A DNA stretch of 64,000 nt from JBLHZY01 sp050633265 (GTDB lineage Bacteria > Pseudomonadota > Alphaproteobacteria > Rhodobacterales > Rhodobacteraceae): NCBI GenBank assembly GCA_050633265.1, contig JBOEGE010000005.1:496001-560000 (forward strand), in the 5' to 3' direction. This document shows, piece after piece, positions 52,665 to 61,467 of the stretch. Numbering within the stretch: position 1 is the first letter of the stretch; every line of letters begins with the position of its first letter. Below the pieces are notes generated by a model that searched no databases, was not told the origin of the DNA, and saw only the letters and a list, made by a program, of their open reading frames with translations. A program made the position numbers and the translations under genes.

Positions 52665-52992
52665 CGCCCCAGTATGACCGCCAAGCCACGCGGCGAAAAG
52701 CCCCCCATCAGAGGCGCAGGACCCGCCCACACATGCCGATCCAGCCCTCAATTAGGGCAAGAAATTGTTGCGCCTCGAGAAACAAAGCGGGCGATTTCCC
52801 CAAGCCATTCGTCACATTGTTGCCAGATTGGCATCAACAAACCCGTTATTTCCGGCCAAATCTGCAAAAAATCGCGTTCTTCATTGAATTTGGGGGGCGC
52901 GATCCGACATAATAACGCCTAAATGACACTCTATAGGTCATGTTAACCAAGGTCCGCTAAGGATCACAGATATAGGCAGGTCGGAGCGGTTC
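52665..52992 (+). other. Upstream region of the polysaccharide operon with promoter candidate
   Basis: A gap of 328 bp. TTGAAT (52884-52889), an 18-bp spacer and CATAAT (52908-52913) form a likely promoter for kpsT, giving a leader of about 70 nt. Nothing else is recognised. Confidence 0.45.
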
Positions 52993-53652
52993 ATGCTCGA
53001 GTTCAACAATGTATCCAAGTCCTTTTGGACCGGAAAGCGGCGCAAGGTGATCCTTGAAGACGCCTCCTTTCGTGTGGAGCTTGGGAATTCGCTTGGCATT
53101 CTGGCCCCCAATGGCACCGGAAAAACCACCATTATCAATATGATGGCCGGGCTCGAAAAGCCGGATGAGGGCGTGATCCGGCGCGAATGTCGTATCTCTT
53201 TTCCGCTGGGCTTTATGGGCGGGCTCGTCTCCAAACATACCGCGCGCGAGAATGTGCGCTTTATTGCGCGCCTCTATGCGCTTGATCCAGATTATGTTGA
53301 AGCATTTTGCCGCTGGCTGGTGCAGATTGACGAATATTTCGATATGCCAGTGGGAACCTATTCGGCGGGCATGCGCTCGCGGCTGAATTTCGCGCTGCTA
53401 CTGGCGCTCGATTTTGATATGTATCTGATTGATGAAGGCATGCCTTCTACCTCAGATGTGGAGTTTAACAAAAAGGCAGGGGCAATCCTGCGCGAACGTC
53501 TGGAACGGGCAACGATCATCGTTGTGTCTCACCAGGCCGCCACACTCGAAAAATTCTGCCGCTCGGCAGCTGTTTTGCGCGATGGGCGGCTCCATATGTT
53601 CGATACTCTAGAAGAGGCGAAAGCGCTTTATGACTACGAAGCCCAAAGCTAA
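52993..53652 (+). CDS. kpsT: Capsule-export ABC ATPase (KpsT-like)
   Basis: ATPase of an ABC-2 exporter for capsular or related surface polysaccharide. The protein has 219 residues, with Walker A GILAPNGTGKTTIINMMAG (first position Ala-Pro as in KpsT/Wzt), signature TYSAGMRSRLNFAL, Walker B YLIDEG and H-loop VVSHQ. The small size and the DEGMPSTSDVEF segment fit KpsT/CtrD rather than Wzt with its extra binding domain. No kpsM permease lies next to it in the window. It overlaps the next gene by 23 nt. Confidence 0.9.
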   Translation: MLEFNNVSKSFWTGKRRKVILEDASFRVELGNSLGILAPNGTGKTTIINMMAGLEKPDEGVIRRECRISFPLGFMGGLVSKHTARENVRFIARLYALDPDYVEAFCRWLVQIDEYFDMPVGTYSAGMRSRLNFALLLALDFDMYLIDEGMPSTSDVEFNKKAGAILRERLERATIIVVSHQAATLEKFCRSAAVLRDGRLHMFDTLEEAKALYDYEAQS

Positions 53653-55519
53653 AAAGTTCCGCATTCGGCGCACTGGCCCTCTTGAGGGCGCTGTCGAAAC
53701 AGGCAATGACGCACAAAGCGCGCAGGCCCCTAAAGCTGCGCCCAAAGCGGCAGAAGCCCAAGCCGCTGCGCCGCAAGCCGCAGCCAAACCTGCCGCCCCG
53801 CAGCCGGCCCAACCAACAGCCGCACAGCAGCCAACCCAGCAGCCAGCCCAACAGGCGCCCCAAAAACCCGCCGCCAAGCCTGCACCAAAAGCAAACGCCA
53901 CATCCGATGAAGGCCTGTTTGACAATGATGACGACGGTTTTGCAGGCTTTGGCCTTGGTGGCGGCTCAAAACCCCAAGCAAGCCAGGCTCAATCAGCGCC
54001 AAATCCCGCCCGCGCCAGCCGCGCACAATCCAATGCCGCAGCGGCGATGACCGGCGATGTCACACCCGCCGCGGAAATGAGCCTCGACGCAGAGATTGAC
54101 GCGATCCGCAAAGAAGGCCTGACCGGGCGCCAATTGCGCATGGCGCGCCGGGTTGCTCAAAAGCATAACATCGCCCCCACTTCGGATTTTGATGCGGTGC
54201 GGCTCTTGCGCAAACAGGGCATTGATCCCTTCCAGCGCGGCACCATGCTTGAAATGGTTCAACCCGCCTCCGGGACAGGCCCAGCACCAGGCGCGGGCAA
54301 AGCGCAACTGCCTCAAACAGTCAAAAAGACCCAGCTTCCGGCCACAAATGTTATTCATGATCAAGGCCAGCGCGATGCGGAAATCATGCGCATTCAGCGC
54401 GATATCGCCCGCCGCCGCCGCCGCAAAACCCTGTTGCTGGCAACGCGCCTTGGCTTTTTCGTCTTCCTGCCGACCTTCCTTGCAGCATGGTATTACTATG
54501 TCGTGGCGACCCCAATGTATGGCACGAAATCCGAATTCGTAATTCAACAAGCGGAATCCCCAGCTGGCGGCGCATTGGGCGGCCTGTTTTCAGGCACATC
54601 CTTTGCCACATCCCAAGATTCCATCGCCGTTCAATCCTACCTGCAATCGCGCGATGCGATGCTGCGCCTGGATGAAGATCTCGGCTACAAAGCGCATTTC
54701 TCTCAGCCCGAAATTGATGCCATCCAACGCCTGCCCGATAACCCCACAAACGAGCAGGCCTATAAGACCTTTGAGAAGAATGTGACCATCGGATATGATC
54801 CCACCGAGGGCATCATCAAAATGGAAGTCGTGGCCGCCTCACCGGAGAAAAGCCAAGCCTTTTCAGAAGCTTTGATCAATTACGCCGAAGAGCGCGTCGA
54901 TCAATTGACCCAGCGTTTGCGCGAAGATCAGATGAAGGGCGCGGCCGAAAGCTTCGAATCCGCTGAAAGCAAAATGTTTGCAGCGCAAAGGCGCGTCCTG
55001 GAGCTGCAAGAAAAGCTTGGCGTGCTCGATCCGATCTCCGAAAGCAGCGCCCTGATGGCCCAGATTTCAACCTTCGAAATCCAGCTCCAGCAAAAGAAAC
55101 TTCAGCTTGATCAACTGCTTGATAACAGCCGCCCAAATCAGGCGCGCGTTGACGGCACCAAAGGCGATATCCGCCGCTTGGAAAATGTGATCGAAAATCT
55201 GCGCGCTCAGATGACAACAACAGGCACAGGCGGCGACAGTTCGCTAGCGCAAATCACCTCTGAATTGCGCGTCGCCGAAGTTGATCTGCAAACGCGCCAA
55301 TTGATGATGCAACAAGCCCTAACCCAGCTTGAAACCGCCCGTATCGAGGCCAATCGCCAAGTGCGCTACCTTTCCGAAGGGGTAAGCCCGGTCGCCCCGG
55401 ATGAGCCGACCTATCCGCGCAAATTTGAGAATACGATGCTGGCTTTCCTGATTTTTGCCGGGATTTATCTGATGGCTTCGTTGACAGCGAGCGTGCTGCG
55501 TGAACAAGTATCGTCATGA
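53630..55519 (+). CDS. kpsE: Capsule export inner-membrane protein (KpsE/Wzz-type) with long disordered N-terminus
   Basis: A 629-residue protein, about 250 longer than enteric KpsE. Residues about 20-150 are Ala/Pro/Gln/Lys-rich low-complexity sequence. A short ordered segment (DAEIDAIRKEGLTGRQLRMA, ending GIDPFQR) follows. A first transmembrane helix (LGFFVFLPTFLAAWYYYVVA) and a periplasmic polysaccharide-co-polymerase domain with long coiled coils (about 400-590) come next. The last element is a second helix (MLAFLIFAGIYLMASLTASV). It bridges the export ABC complex and the outer-membrane channel. It overlaps kdsA by 4 nt. Confidence 0.88.
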   Translation: MTTKPKAKKFRIRRTGPLEGAVETGNDAQSAQAPKAAPKAAEAQAAAPQAAAKPAAPQPAQPTAAQQPTQQPAQQAPQKPAAKPAPKANATSDEGLFDNDDDGFAGFGLGGGSKPQASQAQSAPNPARASRAQSNAAAAMTGDVTPAAEMSLDAEIDAIRKEGLTGRQLRMARRVAQKHNIAPTSDFDAVRLLRKQGIDPFQRGTMLEMVQPASGTGPAPGAGKAQLPQTVKKTQLPATNVIHDQGQRDAEIMRIQRDIARRRRRKTLLLATRLGFFVFLPTFLAAWYYYVVATPMYGTKSEFVIQQAESPAGGALGGLFSGTSFATSQDSIAVQSYLQSRDAMLRLDEDLGYKAHFSQPEIDAIQRLPDNPTNEQAYKTFEKNVTIGYDPTEGIIKMEVVAASPEKSQAFSEALINYAEERVDQLTQRLREDQMKGAAESFESAESKMFAAQRRVLELQEKLGVLDPISESSALMAQISTFEIQLQQKKLQLDQLLDNSRPNQARVDGTKGDIRRLENVIENLRAQMTTTGTGGDSSLAQITSELRVAEVDLQTRQLMMQQALTQLETARIEANRQVRYLSEGVSPVAPDEPTYPRKFENTMLAFLIFAGIYLMASLTASVLREQVSS

Positions 55520-56352
55520 TGAAAAACGTTGAGATCGGCGCGCTGACGCTTGGAAATGATTGCCCGCTCACCCTGATCGCGGGGCCTTGCCAACTCGAAA
55601 GCGCCGATCACGCGCAGATGATTGCGGGCCGGATGAAAGAAGCCTGCGATGCCGTTGGCGCGCAGTTCATTTTCAAAGCGAGCTATGACAAAGCCAACCG
55701 CACCTCCCTTTCGGGCATTCGCGGCCTTGGCATGGAAGAAGGCCTGCGCATCATGCAGGATGTGCGCGCCAAAATCGGCGTCCCAACGCTCACCGATGTC
55801 CATACCGCCGAGCAATGCGCGATTGCCGCTGAGGCTGTCGATGTTATCCAAATACCCGCCTTCCTCTGCCGCCAAACCGATATGCTGATCGCCGCGGGCG
55901 AAACCGGCGCCGTGGTCAATATCAAGAAGGGTCAGTTCCTGGCCCCCTGGGATATGCCCAATGTGATTTCCAAGGTTGAAAGCACTGGAAACAAACGCAT
56001 TTTGCTTACCGAGCGCGGAACTTCCTTTGGCTATAACACGCTTGTTGCCGATATGCGCGCCCTCCCCCAAATGATGCAAACCGGCTATCCGGTCGTGATG
56101 GATGCGACCCATTCAGTGCAGCAGCCCGGCGGCCTTGGCGGCGCATCAGGCGGGCAGCGCGAATTTGCCCCGCTTATGGCGCGCACAGCCGTTTCCATGG
56201 GTATATCGGCCGTGTTTATCGAAACCCACGAGGATCCAGATCGCGCCCCTTCAGACGGGCCAAACATGATTTACCTCGATAAAATGCCCGCCCTTCTCAA
56301 ATCTCTTATGGCGTTTGATACGCTTGCCAAAAGCGATCCCTTCCGCCTTTAA
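55516..56352 (+). CDS. kdsA: 3-deoxy-8-phosphooctulonate (Kdo-8-P) synthase
   Basis: Condenses arabinose 5-phosphate with phosphoenolpyruvate to Kdo 8-phosphate, needed for lipid A-Kdo and for the poly-Kdo linker of ABC-exported capsules. The protein has 278 residues with AGPCQLES, FKASYDKANRTSLSG, GNKRILLTERGTSFGYNTLV and DATHSVQQPGG. Position directly behind kpsT-kpsE suggests it serves capsule linker synthesis as well. The start is ATG at 55516 or 55519. Confidence 0.96.
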   Translation: MMKNVEIGALTLGNDCPLTLIAGPCQLESADHAQMIAGRMKEACDAVGAQFIFKASYDKANRTSLSGIRGLGMEEGLRIMQDVRAKIGVPTLTDVHTAEQCAIAAEAVDVIQIPAFLCRQTDMLIAAGETGAVVNIKKGQFLAPWDMPNVISKVESTGNKRILLTERGTSFGYNTLVADMRALPQMMQTGYPVVMDATHSVQQPGGLGGASGGQREFAPLMARTAVSMGISAVFIETHEDPDRAPSDGPNMIYLDKMPALLKSLMAFDTLAKSDPFRL

Positions 56353-56376
56353 GCCCTTCAATATACGGAAAAATTC

Positions 56377-57879
56377 ATGAGTAGCTCAGCCCCCGCCCCC
56401 GAAGTGAAACCAAACACTTGGGCGTTCCTGCGCGACCCAATGATCGCCCCAACCGGCTTTCGCGAATATGATGCGCGCTGGAAATTCCCCGAAGAGATCA
56501 ACCTGCCCGGCGTCACCGCGCTTGGCATCGGCATCGGCACCCAGATGATCGCACGCGGGATTGAGCCCGTGATCGCCGTGGGCAATGATTACCGCGACTA
56601 TTCCCTCACCATCAAAAACGCGCTGATGCTGGGCCTGATGCAAGCGGGGATCAAGGTGCGCGATATCGGCCCTTGCCTTTCGCCCATGGCCTATTTCAGC
56701 CAGTTTCACCTTGATGCGCCCGCTGTTGCCATGGTTACCGCAAGCCACAATCCCAATGGTTGGACCGGCGTCAAAATGGGCTTTGAACGCCCGCTAACCC
56801 ACGGCCCCGATGAGATGGGCGAGCTCAAAGACATCGTGATGAGCGGCAAAGGCCAAAAGCGCGATGGCGGCTCTTATGAATTCGTTGATGGCGTGTTTGA
56901 GGCCTACCTCGATGATCTCTGCGGTGATTTTAAAATGACCCGCAAGCTCAAGGTCGTTTGCGCGACAGGCAATGGCACCGCCTCAGCCTTTGCCCCGGAG
57001 ATTTTCAAGCGGATCGGTGTTGAGGTTGTGCCCTCGCATAACGAGCTGGACTACACTTTCCCGCACTACAATCCCAACCCCGAAGCGATGGAAATGCTCC
57101 ATGATATGAGCGCCAGCGTGAAAGCCTCGGGCGCTGATTTCGCGCTTGGCTTTGATGGCGATGGCGATCGCTGCGGCGTTGTCGATGATGAGGGCGAAGA
57201 GATTTTTGCCGATAAGGTTGGTGTGATTATGGCGCGCGATTTTGCCAAGCTTTATCCCGGCGCGACCTTCGTGGCCGATGTTAAATCCACCGGGCTTTTT
57301 GCCTCTGATCCAGAGCTGAAGAAATACGGCGCCAAAGCGGATTACTGGAAAACCGGCCACAGCCACATGAAGCGGCGCGTGCATGCGCTTGGTGCGCTCG
57401 CAGGGTTTGAGAAATCCGGCCACTATTTCTTGGCCGAGCCGATTGGCCGGGGCTATGATTGCGGCATGCGCGTTGCGGTTGAGATCTGCAAACTCATGGA
57501 TCGCAATCCAGATATGAAAATGTCTGATCTGCGCCGCGCCCTGCCCAAAACCTATAGCATGCCAACCATGTCGCCCTATTGCGCCGATCTTGAGAAGTAC
57601 GAAGTGCTCGAGCGGCTGGTGGCCAAACTCGTCGCCAAGGGCGAAGCTGGCGAAACGCTTGCGGGGCGCAAAATCGATCAAGTGGTCACGGTCAACGGCG
57701 CCCGCGTGATCCTTGATAATGGCTCTTGGGGGCTGGTGCGCGCCTCTTCGAACACGCCGAATCTGGTGGTGGTCTGCGAAAGCGCCGAAAGCGAGGCAGA
57801 ACTGCGCGCGATCTTTAAAGAGATTGATGATGTGATCCGCACCGAACCAAGCGTTGGCGATTACGATCAGAGCTTCTAG
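56377..57879 (+). CDS. Phosphomannomutase/phosphoglucomutase
   Basis: Alpha-D-phosphohexomutase, 500 residues. The phosphoserine loop is VTASHNPNGWTGVKMG, the Mg-binding loop GFDGDGDRCGVVDDEG, the sugar-binding loop is around KTGHSHMKRR/FEKSGHYFLAE, and the phosphate-binding loop is VRASSNTPNLV. It supplies mannose 1-phosphate or glucose 1-phosphate for nucleotide-sugar synthesis, consistent with the preceding kps/kds genes (24-bp gap). Symbols manB, algC or pgm cannot be told apart here. Confidence 0.92.
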   Translation: MSSSAPAPEVKPNTWAFLRDPMIAPTGFREYDARWKFPEEINLPGVTALGIGIGTQMIARGIEPVIAVGNDYRDYSLTIKNALMLGLMQAGIKVRDIGPCLSPMAYFSQFHLDAPAVAMVTASHNPNGWTGVKMGFERPLTHGPDEMGELKDIVMSGKGQKRDGGSYEFVDGVFEAYLDDLCGDFKMTRKLKVVCATGNGTASAFAPEIFKRIGVEVVPSHNELDYTFPHYNPNPEAMEMLHDMSASVKASGADFALGFDGDGDRCGVVDDEGEEIFADKVGVIMARDFAKLYPGATFVADVKSTGLFASDPELKKYGAKADYWKTGHSHMKRRVHALGALAGFEKSGHYFLAEPIGRGYDCGMRVAVEICKLMDRNPDMKMSDLRRALPKTYSMPTMSPYCADLEKYEVLERLVAKLVAKGEAGETLAGRKIDQVVTVNGARVILDNGSWGLVRASSNTPNLVVVCESAESEAELRAIFKEIDDVIRTEPSVGDYDQSF

Positions 57880-57942
57880 GCCTTTACCAAGAGGTTAACA
57901 CGCGTCTAAACTGGCCGCATATTATTCAACACGGTTGTTTTC

Positions 57943-59244
57943 ATGCGCTTTATTGCCAGCCTTTTGCTTTGCCTCTGCTTGACGATCCCGGCGCTGCCGG
58001 CGCCACTCTTGGCCCAAGATGGCACGATCACCACCCAAACCGGCGCGATCGAAGACGCCGCCATCGCCACCCGCATCCGCGATATTAAGGATGAGCTTGA
58101 AGGCTATGAAGATGTCACCGTGATCGTAAACGCTGGCATCGTCACCCTGCGCGGCAAAACGCTTGATAAGGAAAGCGGTGAGCGGCTTGCCCAACTGGCC
58201 GCGCGGGTTGAGGGGGTCGTTGCGGTTGAAAGCGCCATCACAGAAACGACAGATCTCACCGAACGCCTTGCCCCGGCGATGGAGCGCACCGAGGCGCGGA
58301 TCATTCAGATCGTTTCCATGCTGCCGCTGCTCTTTGTTGCACTGATCGCCTTTGTCTTGGTAACGGGCGCGGGCTTCTTGATCGCGCGGATGAAACAGCC
58401 ATGGAATCGCCTTGCCCCCAACGCCTTTATCGCCGATATATTTCGCGTGTTGCTGCGGGTTGGCGCGATCATCGCGGGCATCGTCGCAGCGCTTGATCTG
58501 CTCAACGCGACCGCCCTTTTAAGCACGATCCTTGGTGCGGCCGGGATCCTTGGCCTTGCGATTTCCTTTGCTGTCAAAGACACGGTCGAAAATTTCATCG
58601 CTTCGATCATGCTCTCGATCCGTCAGCCCTTTCGCCCCAATGATACAATCGAGATCGGCGGCGACACGGGCAAAGTGATCCGCCTAACCTCGCGCGCGAC
58701 CATTCTGCTCAGCTTTGATGGCAACCAAATCCGCATCCCCAACGCGACCGTTTTCAAAAGCCGGATCGTCAATTATTCGCGCAATCCAGAGCGGCGTTTT
58801 TCCTTTGATGCAGGGCTCTCCTATCAAGCCGATATCGCCCAAGCCCGCACAATTGCAGAAGAAACTCTGGCCGCCCTGCCCTTTACCCTTGCAAGCCCGG
58901 CCCCTTCCACCTGGATCGAAGAGATGGGCGACAGCGCGATCACCATGCGCTGCACGGCCTGGGTCGATCAACATGACACAAGCTTTTCCATGGCCCGCTC
59001 GGAAGGCATCCGCATGGTCAAAGCCGCGCTTGAGGCCGCCAATTTCGCCGCCCCAGAGCCGACCTATCGCATCATCACCAGCCAAGCGAGCGACACGCCA
59101 AAGCAAGCAAGCCCAGCCCCCCTTGAAATTGATATGCGCGATATGGAGACCGAAGCCGACGACGCATTGGAAAAAATCGTTGATGCTGAGCGCCGCGATG
59201 CCGATGCCACCGATCTGCTAACGCAAAAGGCCGAAACCGAGTAG
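57943..59244 (+). CDS. MscS-type mechanosensitive channel with N-terminal BON domain
   Basis: A 433-residue inner-membrane channel. A signal peptide (to about residue 25, LLAQDG) leads to a periplasmic BON domain (about 36-102: TRIRDIKDELEGYEDVTVIV and GIVTLRGKTLDKESGERLAQ). Three transmembrane helices follow, including the pore-lining TM3 (ILGAAGILGLAISFAVKDTV), the MscS beta domain (IRQPFRPNDTIEIGG, IRIPNATVFKSRIVNYSRNP) and an acidic C-terminal tail. It likely opens under osmotic downshock; the BON domain may contact membrane or periplasmic ligands. Confidence 0.92.
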   Translation: MRFIASLLLCLCLTIPALPAPLLAQDGTITTQTGAIEDAAIATRIRDIKDELEGYEDVTVIVNAGIVTLRGKTLDKESGERLAQLAARVEGVVAVESAITETTDLTERLAPAMERTEARIIQIVSMLPLLFVALIAFVLVTGAGFLIARMKQPWNRLAPNAFIADIFRVLLRVGAIIAGIVAALDLLNATALLSTILGAAGILGLAISFAVKDTVENFIASIMLSIRQPFRPNDTIEIGGDTGKVIRLTSRATILLSFDGNQIRIPNATVFKSRIVNYSRNPERRFSFDAGLSYQADIAQARTIAEETLAALPFTLASPAPSTWIEEMGDSAITMRCTAWVDQHDTSFSMARSEGIRMVKAALEAANFAAPEPTYRIITSQASDTPKQASPAPLEIDMRDMETEADDALEKIVDAERRDADATDLLTQKAETE

Positions 59245-59277
59245 CGCTTCAATCGCAAATTTTTCCTGATTATGGGC

Positions 59278-59306
59278 TTGCGAAAGCGCGCCAAGGGTCG
59301 TAATTA
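59278..59306 (+). promoter_or_regulatory. Promoter of the tRNA-Gln gene
   Basis: TTGCGA (59278-59283), a 17-bp spacer and TAATTA (59301-59306), 12 bp before the mature tRNA 5' end. Confidence 0.6.
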
Positions 59307-59318
59307 GCAGCCCAGTGT

Positions 59319-59393
59319 TGGGATGTGGCCTAGCGGTAGGGCAACTGTTTTTGGTACAGTAGATCGTAGGTTCGAATCCTACCATCCCAGCCA
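59319..59393 (+). tRNA. tRNA-Gln (anticodon UUG)
   Basis: A full cloverleaf can be drawn: acceptor TGGGATG/CATCCCA, D arm GCC-TAGCGGTA-GGC, anticodon stem ACTGT/ACAGT with loop TTTTGGT (anticodon TTG at 34-36), T arm GTAGG-TTCGAAT-CCTAC, discriminator G and encoded CCA (59391-59393). Most alphaproteobacteria charge this tRNA by way of Glu-tRNA-Gln and GatCAB. Confidence 0.96.
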
Positions 59394-59573
59394 AACACTT
59401 CTGAATGTATCGCCCGGCCCGTGAATTTCATTCAGAATGAACCGCACCCTGCTTTGCGATTGAGGCAAGTTTTGCCGGAAAAAGCGCCGATCTCACCAAA
59501 CCCCGCAATTTTTCATCGCCAAGTTTCGGCCTGTTTGGCGGGTTTCTGCATTCCAAAATGGCCCCCGAGGGAA

Positions 59574-60581
59574 CTATGCGCCCGCGGCTCTTTTGAGTTG
59601 AGAGGGCGGAGCGACTGTCACCACAACATTTCCCTTTTTATGCCCCGTATCAACATGCACATGCGCCGCGATCATTTGAGAAAAGTCAAAGCTTCGATCT
59701 ATAACGGGATGGAAATCGCCCGCAGCCGCAAGTGCAACGGTTTTGCCAAGGATATCAACAGATTCTGAGGCAACACCACCAAGCAATCGCTTGCCATCCA
59801 ACCGAGCCCTGATCCCGCCCAAGATCATATCAGAAGTGCTTCCGGCGATCATCAGCATGCGGCCCTTTGGCACCAAAGCATGACGGGCGCGCGCCCATGA
59901 AGCTGTGCCCGCAGTGTCAACAACCATGTCATAGCGCTTGCCACCTTTGGCAAAGTCTTCTGCTTTGTAATCAATAACATGGTCAGCCCCGATCGCGCGA
60001 ACCAGATCGGCATTAGACGCGCTGCAAACGCCTGTCACCTCGGCCCCGAAATGTTTGGCGATTTGAACGCAAGCCGATCCAACCGCCCCTGAGGCCCCGT
60101 TGATCAAAACCTTTTCACCCGCGCGCAATTTGCCTTTGTTGATCAGGAAATCATAAGCTGTCGTGGCCCCAAATGGGATGGCGGCGGCCTCTTCAAAGCT
60201 TAGCGTCTCTGGCTTGCGCACGAGCTTTCCATCAGCAGGCATCACGATATATTCTGCGTGCGCGCCAAATTTCGCACCGGGAAAACCAATGACAGCATCA
60301 CCGGGCTGAAATTTGCTGACATCAGCGCCAACGCTTTCGATGATCCCCGACAGCTCTGTGCCAAGAACCGGTTTACGGGGGCGATTGAAGCCAAAGACCA
60401 GCCGCGCAATCAGACCCATTCCAGCCGGCACAGTCAGGCTACGCGCCCGCCAGTCTCCTGCGCTGACGGTGGTCGCTTGGATGCGGATCAACACTTCATT
60501 TGCAAGGGGAGTGGGCTTGGGCAGTTCAACCAGGTTCAAAACCTCGGGGCTGCCGTATTTGGTATAAGTATAGGCATACAT
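59574..60581 (-). CDS. Medium-chain, zinc-free NAD(P)-dependent oxidoreductase (quinone-oxidoreductase-like)
   Basis: A 335-residue protein. The GroES-like N-terminal domain includes KYGSPEVLNLVELPKPTP and VLGTELSGIIESVG. The Rossmann domain has NGASGAVGSACVQIAKHFGA. The catalytic-zinc ligands are missing, as in quinone oxidoreductases. AAGGA supports the start at 60581. It lies 11 bp after a DUF4386 gene on the same strand, and both diverge from a LysR gene that probably controls them. Confidence 0.9.
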   Translation of the reverse strand: MYAYTYTKYGSPEVLNLVELPKPTPLANEVLIRIQATTVSAGDWRARSLTVPAGMGLIARLVFGFNRPRKPVLGTELSGIIESVGADVSKFQPGDAVIGFPGAKFGAHAEYIVMPADGKLVRKPETLSFEEAAAIPFGATTAYDFLINKGKLRAGEKVLINGASGAVGSACVQIAKHFGAEVTGVCSASNADLVRAIGADHVIDYKAEDFAKGGKRYDMVVDTAGTASWARARHALVPKGRMLMIAGSTSDMILGGIRARLDGKRLLGGVASESVDILGKTVALAAAGDFHPVIDRSFDFSQMIAAHVHVDTGHKKGNVVVTVAPPSQLKRAAGA

Positions 60582-60592
60582 ATCAGGCGTCC

Positions 60593-61321
60593 TTAAGCTG
60601 ATTGGTGAGTGGAAAGGGAATGGGCCTTGTGGCCCCGCAAGCCGCTGACAAGCAGCCAAAGGCCAAAGCCAAGCTCTGAGATTGTTACAATGGTGAGCAA
60701 TCCGATGATGGCGATGTCCAATGCGGCAATCTCGGTGAATGTCAGTTCTACAAGGCCTTGGATCAAGTAACCAAATGCGCCGATAAACAGACCAAAACCA
60801 AGCAGCCGCGGCACCAGTTTGGATCGCAGGATGATCCATCCAAGGGCAATCAGATGTGCGCCAAAAAACAGCTGCCAGACAAAGATGCCAAACGCATGGG
60901 CCTCAAAAAAGACCAGCGCAAAGGCTTGCGTATCGCTTGGATCCAGCCCCAGCGATTGGCCCAAAAGCACATAGGGCATCACCCAAAACAGCAAGTTGAT
61001 CCCCATCACCAAGACCATCCCCAAACGGGATACCATTGCGATGAGCGCAAGGCGGGGGCTTTCGCTGCGAAACATGTGGTACAAAATGATCGTGATCGCG
61101 ATCTCAAACAGGATGATAGCGCTGTCAGCCAGCACGCCCATGCGAAACAACCCAAGCTGCTCCATGAGATTTCTGGCCGTTGCACCACCATCGCCCACCA
61201 CGACGATTTGCATCGGCACGTAACCGATGCTGAAACCGCCGCACAGAGCAATTATAAGATAAAGCGCCCCGGCGCGCCGGGCATCTTTCAGGTTCAATGT
61301 GGTTTGTCTGTCTTGCGACAT
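60593..61321 (-). CDS. DUF4386-family integral membrane protein
   Basis: A 242-residue protein with about six transmembrane segments. The N-terminal DARRAGALYLIIALCGGFSI is the DUF4386 signature, and LGFGLFIGAFGYLIQGL is also typical. Its function is unknown. AAAGGA supports the start at 61321 rather than 61336. It is the first gene of a two-gene unit with the oxidoreductase. Confidence 0.87.
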   Translation of the reverse strand: MSQDRQTTLNLKDARRAGALYLIIALCGGFSIGYVPMQIVVVGDGGATARNLMEQLGLFRMGVLADSAIILFEIAITIILYHMFRSESPRLALIAMVSRLGMVLVMGINLLFWVMPYVLLGQSLGLDPSDTQAFALVFFEAHAFGIFVWQLFFGAHLIALGWIILRSKLVPRLLGFGLFIGAFGYLIQGLVELTFTEIAALDIAIIGLLTIVTISELGFGLWLLVSGLRGHKAHSLSTHQSA

Positions 61322-61413
61322 GAGATTTCCTTTCATTCTTCAAAACGCAGCCGCTTGGCTCTGTGAAACAGGGCGCGGCGCGCTGTGCTGCTGTTGTTTG
61401 TGGTGTAGCCCAA

Positions 61414-61467
61414 GGAATATTCCATGCGAATTGACCAAATATTGTAATCTGATATGCATATATGCAT
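61414..61467. promoter_or_regulatory. Regulatory region of the LysR divergon
   Basis: Two perfect palindromes: GGAATATTCC (61414-61423) and ATGCATATATGCAT (61454-61467). TTGACC (61431-61436), 16 bp and TATGCA (61453-61458) would place the LysR transcript start at or next to the ATG at 61466. The second palindrome covers this -10 and the start codon, so self-repression is plausible. Confidence 0.5.
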
